NCBI GenBank assembly: GCA_964016885.1
Contig: OZ024749.1
Location: 21,307,270-21,371,269, forward strand
Reading direction: 5' to 3'
Source: Eledone cirrhosa
Lineage: Eukaryota; Mollusca; Cephalopoda; Octopoda; Eledonidae
Length of the DNA stretch: 64,000 bases
Shown piece by piece: positions 33,740 through 45,914 of this stretch. How positions within the stretch are numbered: the first letter of the stretch is position 1; every line of letters starts with the position of its first letter. A program made the position numbers and the translations under genes. The notes under the pieces are model-generated. The model worked only from the letters and a program-made list of their open reading frames with translations. It made no database searches and was not told the origin of the DNA.

Positions 33740-36289
33740 GGTTAAGGTTAGTGTTAGTGTTTCGGTTAGAGTTAGGGTTAGGGTTTAGGGTTAGGTTAAG
33801 GGTTATGGTTAGGGTTAGGATTAGGGTTAGTGTTAGTGTTACGGTTAGAGTTAGAGTTAGGATTAGGGTTTAGGGTTAGGGTTAGGGTTAGGGTTAGGTT
33901 TAGGGGTTGGGTTAGGTGTAGGGTTAGGGTTAGGGTTAAGTTTTTTCATTTTTTTTATTTTTTCACTTTTTTCTATTTTTCGATTTGTTCATTTTTCGAT
34001 TTTTTTACATTTTTTCATTTCATCCTTCTTTCGATTTTTTCGATTTTTTCATTTCTTTCGAATTTTCTTTTTTTCATTTTTTCGATTTTACGATTTTTTA
34101 GGGTTAGGGTTAGGGATAGGTTTAGGGTGTAGGATTTAGGGTTTAGGTTTAGGGTTATGGTTAGGTTTAGGGTTAAGGCTAGTGTTAGTGTTACGGTTAG
34201 AGTTAGGTTTAGGGTTAGTGTTTAGGGTTAGGGTTAGGGTTAGGGTTACGTTTATTCATTTTTTTGATTTTTTCACTTTTTCTACATTTCATTTATTCAT
34301 TTTCTCAATTTTTTAGCGTTAGGGTTATGGGTAAGGTTAGCGTTAAGGTTAGGGATAGGTTTAGGGTTAGGGTTAGGGTTAGGTTTAGGGTTAGGTTTAG
34401 GGTTAGGGTTAGGGTTAATGTTTAGGATTTAGGGTTTAGGGTTATGGTTAGGGTTAGGATTAGGGTTAGGGTTAGTGTTAGTGTTCCGGTTACAGTTAGG
34501 GTTAGGATGTAGGGTTAGGGTTTGGGTTAGGATTAATGTTTAGCGTTTTGGGTTTAGGGTTAGTGTTAGGATTAGGGTTAGGGTTAGGGTTAGGTCTAGT
34601 GTTAGGGTTAGGGGTTAGGGTTAGTGTTAGGGGTAGGGTTAAATTTAGGGTTATGGTTAGGGTTAGGGTTAGCTTTAGTGTTAGGGTTAGGGTTAGGGGT
34701 AGGGTTAGCGTTAAGGTTAGGGTTAGGGTTAGGGTTAGGGTTAGGGTTAGGATTAGGATTTAGGGTTAGGGTTAGGGTTATGTTTAGGGTTAAGGATTTT
34801 TCATTTTTACGATATTTTCAATTTTTCGATTTTTTCGATTTTTTCATTATTTCAATTTTTTAGCGTTAGGGTTAGGGATATGGATAGGGTTAGTGTTTAG
34901 GGTTTAGGGTTTAGGGTTATGGTTAGGGTTAGGGTTAGGGTTAGGTTTACTGTTAGGTTTAGGGTTAGGGTTAGGGTTAGGGTTTAGGATTTAGGGTTTA
35001 GGTTTAGGGTTATGTTTAGGGTTAGGGTTAAGGTTAGTGTTAGTGTTTCGGTTAGAGTTAGGGTTAGGGTTAGGGTTATGATTAGGGTTAGGATTAGGGT
35101 TAGTGTTAGTGTTAGTGTTACGGTTAGAGTTAGAGTTAGGATTAGGGTTTAGGGTTAGTGTTAGGGTTAGGTTTAGGGTTTAGGGGTAGGCTTAGGTTTA
35201 GGGTTAGGGTTAGGGTTACGTATTTTAATTTTTTTATTTTTTCACTTTTTCTATTTTTCATTTCTTCATTTTCTCAATTTTTAGCGTTAGGGTTATGGGT
35301 AAGGTTAGAGATAGGTTTAGGGTTAGGGTTAGGGTTAGGTTTAGGGTTAGGGTTAGGGTTAATGTTTAGGATTTAGGGTTTATGGTTATGGTTAGGGTTA
35401 GGGTTAGGGTTAGTGTTAGGGTTAGTGTTAGTGTTCCGGTTACAGTTAGGGTTAGGGTTAGGATTTTGGGTTAGGGTTAGGGTTAGGATTAATGTTTAGC
35501 GTTTTGGGTTTAGGGTTAGGGTTAGGATTAGGGTTAGGGTTAGGGTTAGGTCTAGTGTTAGGGTTAGGGTTTAGGGTTAGGGTGAGGGTTAGGGTTAAAT
35601 TTAGGGTTATGGTTAGGGTTAGAATTAGCGTTAGTGTTAGGGTTAGGGTTAGGGGTAGGGTTAGCGTTAAGTTTAGGGTTAGGCTTAGGGTTAGGGTTAG
35701 GATTAGGATTTAGGGTTAGGGTTAGGGTCATGTTTAGGGTTAAGGATTTTTCATTTTTACGATTTTTTTAATTTTTCGATTTTTTCGAGTTTTTCATTAT
35801 TTCAATTTTTTAGCGTTAGGGTTATGGGTATGGATAGGGTTAGTGTTTTAGCGTTAATGTTTAGGATTTAGGGTTTAGGGTTAGGGCTAGGGTTAGGGTT
35901 ATGGTTAGGGTTAGGGTTAGGTTTAGGTTTAGTGTTAGTGTTAGGGTTAGGGTTAGGGTTAGGGTTAGGGTTAGGATTAGCGTTAATGTTTAGGATTTAG
36001 GGTTTAGTGTTAGGGCTAGGATTAGGGTTAGGGTTAGTGTTAGTGTTAGTGTTACGGTTACAGTTAGGGTTAGGGTTAGGATTTAGGGTTAGGGTTACGG
36101 TTAGGGTTTCCTTTTTTTCATTTTTTCGATTTTTTCATTTTTCGATTTATTCATTTTTCTATTCTTTTAGATTTTTTCAATTTTTCGATTTTTTCAAATT
36201 TTTTCATTACATTTAAAAAAATTTTTTAGATTTTTTCATTTTTTCTTTGGGATTTTTCCATTTTTTCATTTTTTCAATTTTTTAGCGTT
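33740..36289 (+). repeat. Y segment, copy Y2
   Basis: Blocks: L 33,941-34,099 (same truncation as in Y1), M 34,251-34,314, N 34,797-34,861, M 35,221-35,282, N 35,747-35,811, P 36,107-36,283. The 35,158-35,376 interval lacks the TTAGCGTTAAGG part of the M tag (TATGGGTAAGG runs into TTAGAGATAGG). The P block is 19 bp shorter than its Y1 partner. Confidence 0.85.
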
Positions 36290-38390
36290 AGGGTTAGGGG
36301 TATGAATTGGGTTAGTGTTTAGGGTTTAGGGTTAGGGTTAGGGTTAGGGTTAGGGTTAGGGTGTAGGATTTAGGATTTAGGTTTAGGGTTATGTTTAGGT
36401 TTAGGGTTAAGGCTAGTGTTAGTGTTACGGTTAGAGTTAGGTTTAGGGTTAGGGTTTAGGTTTAGGGTTAGGGTTACGTTTATTCATTTTTTGGAATTTT
36501 TTCACTTTTTCGATCTTTCATTTCTTCATTTTCTCAATTTTTTAGCGTTAGGGTTATGGGTAAGTTTAGCGTTAAGGTTAGGGATTGGTTTAGAGTTAGG
36601 GTTAGGGTTAGGGTTAGGTTTAGCGTTAGGGTTAGGGTTAGGGTTAATGTTTATGATTTATGGTTTAGGGTTATGGTTAGGGTTAGGGTTAGGTTTAGGG
36701 TTAGTGTTAGTGTTCCGGTTACAGTTAGGGTTAGGGTTTTTTCATTTTTACGATTTTATCATTTTTCGATTTTTTCATTTTTCGATTTTTTTCGATTTTT
36801 TCATTTTATCCTTTCGATTTTTTCGATTTTTTCATTTCTTTCGAATTTTATTTTTTTTCATTTTTTCGATATTACGATTTTTTCGATTTTTTCATTTTTT
36901 CACTATTTCATTTCTTCGAATTTTCGATTTTCTCGTTTTTTTTCATTTTACCATTTTTTCGATTTTTTCTATATTTCGATTTTTTCGATTTTTTCATTTT
37001 TTCATTTTCTCAATTTTTTAGCGTTAGGGTTATGTGTAAGATTAGCGTTAAGGTTATGGATAGGTTTAGTGTTAGGGCTAGGGTTAGGGTTAGGGTTAGG
37101 ATTAGCGTTAATGTTTAGGATTTAGGGTTTAGGGTTAGGGCTAGGGCTAGGGTTAGGGTTATGGTTATGGTTAGGGTTAGGGTTAGGGTTAGGTTTAGTG
37201 TTAGGGTTAGGGTTAGGGTTAGGGTTAGGGTTACGGTTAGGGTTTCCTTTTTTTCATTTTTTCGATTTTTTCATTTTTCGATTTTTTCATTTTTCCATTT
37301 TTTTAGATTTTTTCATTTTTTCGATTTTTTCAATTTTTCGATTTTTTCATTTTTTCTGGTTTGGGATTTTTCCATTTTTTCATTTCAATATTTTAGCGTT
37401 AGGGTTAGGGGTATGAATTGGGTTAGTGTTTAGGGTTTAGGGTTTAGTGTTATGGTTAGGGTTAGGGTTAGGTTTAGTGTTAGGGTTAGGGTGTAGGATT
37501 TAGGGTTTTGGTTTAGGGTTATGGTTAGGTTCAGGGTTAATGCTAGTGTTTGTGTTACGGTTAGAGTTACGTTTAGGGTTAGGGTTTAGGGGTAGGGTTA
37601 GGGTTAGGGTTAGGGTTAGGGTTACGTTTATTCATTTTTTGGATTTTTTCACTTTTTCGATCTTTCATTTCTTCATTTTCTCAATTTTTTAGCGTTAGGG
37701 TTATGGGTAAGGTTAGCGTTAAGGTTATGGATTGGTTTAGGGTTAGGGTTAAGTTTAGGCTTAGGGTTAGGGTTAGGGTTAGGGTTAGGGTTAGGGTTAG
37801 GGTTAGGGTTAGTGTTAGTGTTCCGATTCAAGTTAATGTTAGGGTTAGGATTTAGGGTTAGGGTTAGGGTTAGGATTAAAGTTTAGCGTTTTGGGTTTAG
37901 GGTTAGGGTTCGGATTAGGGTTAGGCTTAGGGTTAGGTCTAGTGTTAGGGTTAGAGTTTAGGGTTAGGGTTAGGGGTAGGGTTAAGTTTAGGGTTAGGTT
38001 TAGGGTTAGGGTTAGCGTTAGGGTTAGGGTTAGGGTTAGGTGTTGGGTTAGCGTTAAGTTTAGGGTTAGGGTTAGGGTTAGGGTTAGGATTAGGATTAAG
38101 GGTTAGGGTTAGGGTTATGATTAGGGTTAAGGTTTTTTTTTCCGATTTTTTCAATTTTTCGATTTTTTCGATTTTTTCATTATTTCAATTTTTTAGCGTT
38201 AGGGTAAGGGGTATGGATAGGGTTAGTGTTTAGGGTTTAGGGTTTAGGGTTATGGTTAGGGTTAGGGTTAGGGTTAGGTTTAGTGTTAGGTTTAGGGTTA
38301 GTGTTAGGGTGAGGGTTTAGGATTTAGGGTTTAGGTTTAGGGTTATGGTTAGGGTTAGTGTTAAGGTTAGTGTTAGTGTTTCGGTTAGAG

Positions 38391-38430
<40 letters not shown>

Positions 38431-39186
38431 CGTTTATTAATTTTTTTGATTTTTTTCACTTTTTCGATCTTTCATTTCTTCATTTTCTCAATTTTTTAGC
38501 GTTAGGGTTATGGGTAAGGTTAGCGTTAAGGTTAGGGATTGGTTTAGAGTTAGGGTTAGGGTTAGGTTTAGGGTTAGGGTTAGGGTTAGGGTTAATGTTT
38601 ATGATTTAGGGTTTAGGGTTATGGTTATGGTTAGGGTTAGGGTTAGGGTTAGTGTTAGTGTTCCGGTTACAGTTAGGGATAGGATTTAGGGTTAGGGTTA
38701 GGATTAATGTTTAGGATTTAGGGTTTAGGGTTAGGGTTAGGGTTAGGGTTAGGGTTAGTGTTAGTGTTACGGTTACAGTTAGGATTCGGGTTATTTTTAC
38801 GATTTTTTCATTTTTCGATTTTTTTCGATTTGTTCATTTTATCCTTCTTTCGATTTTTTCGATTTTTTCATTTCTTTCAAATTTTATTTTTTTTATTTTT
38901 TCGATTTTACGATTTTGTCGATTTTTTCCTTTTTTAACTATTTCATTTTTTCGAATTTTCGATTTTCTCTTTTTTTTCATTTTACCATTTTTTCGATTTT
39001 TTCTATTTTTCGATTTTTTCGATTATTTCATTTTTTCATTTTCTCAATTTTTTATCGTTAGGGTTATGTGTAAGGTTAGCGTTAAGGTTAGGGATGGGTT
39101 TAGGGTGTAGGATTTAGGGTTTAGGCTTAGGGTTATGGTTAGGTTTAGGGTTAAGGCTAGTGTTAGTGTTATGGTTAGAGTTAGGT

Positions 39187-39217
<31 letters not shown>

Positions 39218-40143
39218 CTAGGGTTACGTTTATTCATTTTTTTGATTTTTTCACTCTTTCTATTTTTCATTTCTTCATTTTCTGAATTTTTTAGCGTTAG
39301 GGTTATGGGTAATGTTAGCGTTAAGTTTAGGGATAGGTTTAGGGTTAGGGTTAGGGTTAGGGTTAGGTTTCGGGTTAGGGTTAGGTTTAGGGTTAGGGTT
39401 AATGTTTAGGATTTAGGGTTTAGGGTTATGGTTAGGGTTAGGGTTAGGGTTAGGGTTAGTGTTAGTGTTCCGGTTACAGTTAGGGTTAGGGTTAGGGTTA
39501 GGATTAATGCTTAGCGTTTTGGGTTTAGGGTTAGGGTAAGGATTAGGGTTAGGGTTAGGGTTAGGTCTAGTGTTAGGGTTACGGTTTAGGGTTAGGGTTA
39601 GGGGTAGAGTTAAGTTTAGGGTTAGGGTTAGGGTTATGGTTAGCGTTAGGGTTAGGGTTAGGGTTAGGGGTAGGGTTAGCGTTAAGTTTAAGGTTAGGGT
39701 TAGGGTTAGGATTTAGGGTTAGGGTTAGGGTTATGTTTAGGGCTAAGGTTTTTTCATTTTTACGATTTTTTCAATTTTTCGATTTTTTTCGATTTTTTCA
39801 TTATTTTAATTATTTAGCGTTAGGGTTAGGGGTATGGATAGGGTTAGTGTTTAGGGTTTAGGGTTTAGGGTTATGGTTAGGGTTAGGGTTAGGGTTAGGG
39901 TTAGGTTTAGTGTTAGGTTTAGGGTTATGGTTAGGGTTAGGGTTAAGGTTAGTGTTAGTGTTTCGTTTAGAGTTAGGGTTATGGTTAGTGTTTAGGGTTA
40001 GGGTTAGGGTTAGGGTTAGGGTTAGGGTTAGGGTTAGGGTTAGGGTTTAGGATTTAGGGTTTAGGTTTAGGGTTATGGTTAGGGTTAGGGTTAAGGTTAG
40101 TGTTAGTGTTTCGGTTAGAGTTAGGGTTAGGGTTTAGGGTTAG
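36290..40143 (+). repeat. X segment, copy X2
   Basis: Blocks: M 36,479-36,543, L 36,737-37,019, P 37,243-37,394, M 37,627-37,690, N 38,133-38,194, M 38,433-38,498, L 38,794-39,053 (ends TTTTTATCG like its X1 partner), M 39,229-39,292, N 39,749-39,815. Relative to X1 it lacks about 218 bp holding one N cassette, and has about 226 bp more between the last N block and the next L block. X2 homology continues into the start of Z1, to about 41.2 kb. Confidence 0.85.
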
Positions 40144-41606
40144 GTTAAGGGTAATGGTTAGGGTTAGGATTAGGGTTAGTGTTAGTGTTACGGTTAGAGT
40201 TAGAGTTAGGATTAGGGTTTAGGGTTAGGGTTAGGGTTAGGTTTAGGGGTAGGGTTAGGTGTAAGGTTAGGGTTAGGGTTAGGGTTACGGTTTCGTTTTT
40301 TCATTTTTTCGATTTTTTCATTTTTCGATTTTTTTTTAGATTTTTTCATTTATTTCGAATTTTCTTTTTTTCATTTTTTCGATTTTACGATTTTTTGATT
40401 TTTTCATTTTTGAACTATTTCATTTTTTCGAATTTTCGATTTTCTCGTATTTTTTATTTTACCATTTTTTCGATTTTTTTTTTTCATTTCTTCATTTTCT
40501 CGATTTTTTAGCGTTAGGGTTATGTGTAAGGTTAGCGTTAAGGTTAGGGATAGGTTTAGGGTTAGGGTTAGGGTTAGGTTTAGGGTTAGGGTTAGGGTTA
40601 GGGTTAGGGTTAATGTTTAGGATTTAGGGTTTAGGGTTATGGTTAGGGTTAGGGTTAGGGTTAGGGTTAGTGTTAGTGTTAGTGTTGCGGTTACAGTTAG
40701 GGTTAGGGTTAGGATTTAGGGTTAGGGTTAGGGTTAGTTTTAATGTTTAGCGTTTTTGGGTTAGGGTTAGGGTTAGGGTTAGGGTTAGGTTTAGTGTTAG
40801 ATTTAGGGCTAGGTATAGGGTTAGGGTTAGGGTTAGGGTTAGGGTTAGGGTTAGGGTTAGGGTTTAGGATTTAGGGTTTAGGTTTAGGGTTATGGTTAGG
40901 GTTAGGGTTAAGGTTAGTGTTAGTGTTTCGGTTAGAGTTAGGGTTAGGGTTTAGGGTTAGGTTAAGGGTAATGGTTAGGGTTAGGATTAGGGTTAGTGTT
41001 AGTGTTACGGTTAGAGTTAGAGTTAGGATTAGGGTTTAGGGTTAGGGTTAGGGTTAGGTTTAGGGGTAGGGTTAGGTGTAGGGTTAGGGTTAAGTTTTTT
41101 CATTTTTTTTATTTTTTCACTTTTTCTATTTTTCGATTTTTTCATTTTTCGACTTTTTTACATTTTTTCATTTTATCCTTCTTTCGATTTTTTTCGATTT
41201 TTTCATTTCTTTCGAATTTTCTTTTTTTCGTTTTTTCGATTTTACGATTTTTTAGATTTTTTAATTTTTTCACTATTTCATTTTTTCGAATATTCGATTT
41301 TCTCGTTTTTTTCATTTTACCATATTTTCTATTTTTTCTATTTTTTCTATTTTTCGATTTTTCGATTTTTTCATTTTTTCATTTTCTCAATTTTTTAGCG
41401 TTAGGGTTATGTGTAAGGTTAGCGTTAAGATTAGGAATAGGTTTAGGGTGTAGGATTTAGGGTTTAGGTTTAGGGTGTAGGATTTAGGGTTTAGGTTTTA
41501 GGGTTAGGGTTAGGGTTAGGGTTTAGGATTTAGTGTTTAGGTTTAGGGTTATGGTTAGGGTTAGGTTTAAGGTTAGTGTTAGTGTTTCGGTTAGAGTTAG
41601 GGTTAT

Positions 41607-41637
<31 letters not shown>

Positions 41638-44600
41638 GGTTACGGTTTCGTTTTTTCATTTTTTCGATTTTTTCATTTTTCGATTTTTTTAGATTTTTTC
41701 ATTTATTTAGAATTTTCTTTTTTTCATTTTTTCGATTTTACGATTTTTTTGATTTTTTCATTTTTTAACTATTTCATTTTTTCGAATTTTCGATTTTCTC
41801 GTATTTTTCATTTTACCATTTTTTCGATTTTTTTTTTTTCATTTCTTCATTTTCTCAATTTTTTAGCGTTAGGGTTATGTGTAAGGTTAGCGTTAAGGTT
41901 AGGGATAGTTTTAGGGTTAGGGTTAGGGTTAGGTTTAGGGTTAGGGTTAGGGTTAGGGTTAGGGTTAATGTTTAGGATTTAGGGTTTAGGGTTATGGTTA
42001 GGGTTAGGGTTAGGGTTAGGGTTAGTGTTAGTGTTAGTGTTGCGGTTACAGTTAGGGTTAGGGTTAGGATTTAGGGTTAGGGTTAGGGTTAGGATTAATG
42101 TTTAGCGTTTTGGGTTAGGGTTAGGGTTAGCGTTAGGGTTAGGTTTAGTGTTAGATTTAGGGCTAGGTTTTGGGTTAGGGTTAGGGTTAGGGTTAGGGTT
42201 TAGGATTTAGGGTTTAGGTTTAGGGTTAGGGTTAGGGTTAGGGTTAGGGTTAGGGTTAGGGTTAGGTTTAGGGTTAGGGTTAGGGTTAGGGTTAGGGTTA
42301 ATGTTTAGGATTTAGGATTTAGGGTTATGGTTAGTGTTAGGATTAGGGTTAGGGTTAGTGTTAGTGTTCCGGTTACAGTTAGGTTTAGGGTTAGGATGTA
42401 GGGTTAGGGTTAGGGTTAGGATTAATGTTTAGCGATTTGGGTTTAGGGTTAGGGTTAGGATTAGGTCTAGTGTTAGGGTTAGGGTTTAGGGTTAGTGTTA
42501 GGTGTAGGGTTAAATTTAGGGTTAGGGTTAGTGTTAGCGTTAGTGTTAGGGTTAGGGTTAGGGGTAGGGTTAGCGTTAAGGTTAGGGTTAGGGTTAGGGT
42601 TAGGATTAGGATTTAGGGTTAGGGTTAGGGTTATGGTTAGGGTTAGGGTTAGGGTTAGGGTTAGGGTTCCGGTTACTTTTAGGGTTAGGGTTAGGGTTAG
42701 GATTAATGTTTAGGATTTAGGGTTTAGGGTTAGGGTTAGGGTTAGGGTTAGTGTTAGTGTTTCGGTTACAGTTAGGATTAGGGTGAGGGTTAGGGTTACG
42801 GTTTCGTTTTTTCATTTTTACGATTTTTTCATTTTTCGATTTTTTCATTTTTCGATTTTTGTCGATTTTTTCATTTTATCCTTTCGATTTTTTCGATTTT
42901 TTAATTTCTTTCGAATTTTCTTTTTTTCATTTTTTTTATTTTACGATTTTTTCGATTTTTTCATTTTTTCACTATTTCATTTCTTTGAATTTTCGATTTT
43001 CTCGTTTTTTTTCATTTTACCATTTTTTCGATTTTTTCTATTTTTTCTATTTTTCGATATTTTCGATATTTTCTTTTTTTCATTTTCTCAATTTGTTAGC
43101 GTTAGGGTTATGTGTAAGGTTAGCGTTAAGGTTAGGGATAGGTTTTGTGTTAGGGCTAGGGTTAGGGTTAGGGTTAGGGTTAGAGTTAGGATTAGCGTTA
43201 ATGTTTAGGATTTAGGGTTTAGGGTTAGGGCTAGGGTTGGGGTTATGGTTAGGGTTAGGGTTAGCGTTAGGTTTAGTGTTAGGGTTAGGGTTTGGGTTAG
43301 GATTTGCGTTAATGTTTAGGATTTAGGGTTTAGGGTTAGGGTTAGGGTTAGGGTTAGGGTTAGGGTTAGGGTTAGGGTTAGGGTTAGGGTTAGGGTTAGG
43401 GTTAGGGTTAGGGTTAGGGTTAGGGTTAGGGTTAGGGTTAGGGTTAGGGTTAGGGTTAGGGTTAGGGTTAGGGTTAGGGTTAGGGTTAGGGTTAGGGTTA
43501 GGGTTAGGGTTAGGGTTAGGGTTAGGGTTAGGGTTAGGGTTACGGTTAGGGTTTCTTTTTTTCATTTTTTCGATTTTTTCATTTTTCGATTTTTTTCATT
43601 TTTCTATTTTTTTAGATTTTTTTCATTTTTTCGATTTTTTCAATTTTTCCATTTTTTCAAATTTTTTCAGTATTTCATTTTTAAATTTTTTTTAGATTTT
43701 ATCATTTTTTCTTGTTTGGGATTTTTCCATTTTTTCATTTCAATATTTTAGCGTTAGGGTTAGGGGTATGAATTGGGTTAGTGTTTAGGGTTGAGGGTTT
43801 AGGGTTATGGTTAGGGTTAGGTTTAGTGTTAGGGTTAGGGTTAGTGTTAGCGTTAGTGTTAGGGTTAGGGTTAGCGTTAGGGTTAGGATTAGGATTTAGG
43901 GTTAGGGTTAGGGCTAGGGTTATGGTTAGGGTTAGGGTTAGGGTTAGGGTTAGGGTTAGGGTTAGGGTTCCGGTTACGGTTAGGGTTACGGTTACAGTTA
44001 GGATTAGGGTTAGGGTTAGGGTTAGGGTTAGGGTTAGGGTTAGGGTTAGGGTTAGTGTTAGTGTTACGGTTACAGTTAGGATTAGGGTTAGGGTTAGGGT
44101 TACGGTTTCGTTTTTTAATTTTTACTATTTTTTCATTTTTCGATTTTTGTCGATTTTTTCATTTTATCCTTCCTTCGATTTTTTCGATTTTTTAATTTCT
44201 TTCGAATTTTCATTTTTTTAATTTTCTCAATTTTTTAGCGTTAGGGTTATGTGTAAGGTTAGCGTTAAGGTTAGGGATAGGTTTAGTGTTAGGGCTAGGG
44301 TTAGGGTTAGGGTTAGGGTTAGGATTAGCGTTAATGTTTAGGATTTAGGGTTTAGGGTTAGGGCTAGGGTTAGGGTTATGGTTAGGGTTAGGGTTAGGGT
44401 TAGGTTTAGTGTTAGGGTTAGTGTTAGGGTTAGGGTTAGGATTAGTGTTAGGTTTAGTGTTAGGGCTAGGGTTAGGGTTAGGGTTAGGGTTAGGATTAGC
44501 GTTAATGTTTAGGATTTAGGGTTTAGGGTTAGGGCTAGGGTTAGGGTTAGGGTTAGTGTTACGGTTAGGGTTTCTTTTTTTCATTTTTTCGATTTTTTCA

Positions 44601-45534
44601 TTTTTCGATTTTTTTCATTTTATATTTTTTTAGATTTTTTTCATTTTTTCGATTTTTTCAATTTTTCCATTTTTTCAAATTTTTTCAGTATTTCATTTTT
44701 AAATTTTTTTAAGATTTTTTCATTTTTTCTTGTTTGGGATTTTTCCATTTTTTCATTTCAATATTTTAGCGTTAGGGTTAGGGGTATGAATTGGGTTAGT
44801 GTTTAGGGTTGAGGGTTTAGGGTTATGGTTAGGGTTAGGGTTAGGTTTAGTGTTAGGGTTAGGGTTAGTGTTAGCGTTAGTGTTAGGGTTAGGGTTAGGG
44901 TAGGGTTAGCGTTAAGGTTAGGGTTAGGGTTAGGGTTAGGGTTCCGGTTACGGTTAGGGTTAGGGTTAGGATTTAGGGTTAGGGTTAGGGTTAGGATTAG
45001 GGTTATGGTTAGGGTTAGAGTTAGGGTTAGGTTTAGTGTTAGGGTTAGGGTTAGGGTTAGGGTTAGGATTAGCGTTAATGTTTAGGATTTAGGGTTTAGG
45101 GTTAGGGCTAGGGTTAGGGTTAGAGTTAGGGTTACGGTTAGGGTTTCTTTTTTTCATTTTTTCGATTTTTTCATTTTTCGATTTTTTTCTCTTTTCTATA
45201 TTTTTAGATTTTTTCATCTTTTCGATTTTTTCAATTTTTCGATTTTTTCAAATTTTTTCAGTATTTCATTTTTAAATTTTTTTTCAGATTATTTCATTTT
45301 TTCTTTGGGATTTTTCCATTTTTTCATTTCAATATTTTAGCGTTAGGGTTAGGGGTATGAATTGGGTTAGTGTTTAGGGTTGAGGGTTTAGGGTTATGGT
45401 TAGGGTTAGGGTTAGGTTTAGTGTTAGGGTTAGGGTTAGCGTTAGGGTTAGGGTGTTGGATTTAGGGTTTAGGTTTAGGGTTATGGTTAGGTTCAGGGTT
45501 AATGCTAGTGTTTGTGTTACGGTTAGAGTTACGT

Positions 45535-45568
<34 letters not shown>

Positions 45569-45914
45569 CGTTTATTCATTTTTTGGATTTTTTCACTTTT
45601 TCGATCTTTCATTTCTTCATTTTCTCATTTTCTCATTTTCTCATTTTTTAGCGTTAGGGTTATGGGTAAGGTTAGCATTAGGGTTAGGGTTAAGTTTAGG
45701 GTTAGGGTTAGGGTTAGGGTTAGGGTTAGGGTTAGTGTTAGTGTTTCGGTTAGAGTTAGGGTTAGGGTTTAGGGTTAGGTTAAGGGTAATGGTTAGGGTT
45801 AGGGTTAGGGTTAGGGTTTAGGATTTAGGGTTTAGGTTTAGGGTTATGGTTAGGGTTAGGGTTAAGGTTAGTGTTAGTGTTTCGGTTAGAGTTAGGGTTA
45901 GGGTTTAGGGTTAG
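40144..45914 (+). repeat. Z higher-order repeat, copy Z1 (5.77 kb)
   Basis: Blocks: L 40,291-40,509, L 41,094-41,396, L 41,646-41,864, L 42,802-43,098 (right edge TTTGTTAGCG), P 43,552-43,749, L 44,106-44,236 (internally shortened), P 44,571-44,768, P 45,144-45,338, M 45,571-45,649 (with three TTTCTCA words). Compared with Z2 it lacks the L block at 50,715 (425 bp net) and the N-containing 536 bp at the end, and it gains 29 TTAGGG hexamers. Units are phased on GTTAAGGGTAATGG (40,144; 45,915; 52,347). Confidence 0.88.
43330..43539 (+). repeat. Perfect (TTAGGG)35 run
   Basis: 35 uninterrupted TTAGGG hexamers (210 bp) are followed by TTACGG. This is the longest perfect run I see in the window. 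The equivalent place in Z2 (just after 49,082) and in Z3 (near 55,511) has six hexamers, one of them CTAGGG. The 174-bp offset change between Z1 and Z2 across this point equals exactly 29 hexamers. Four or more consecutive GGG tracts make it a strong G-quadruplex candidate on the + strand. Confidence 0.95.

Noticed and set aside
43330..43539. A true chromosome end inside the window
   Set aside because: The perfect run is only 35 copies and is flanked on both sides by sequence that aligns with Z2 and Z3, so it is internal.
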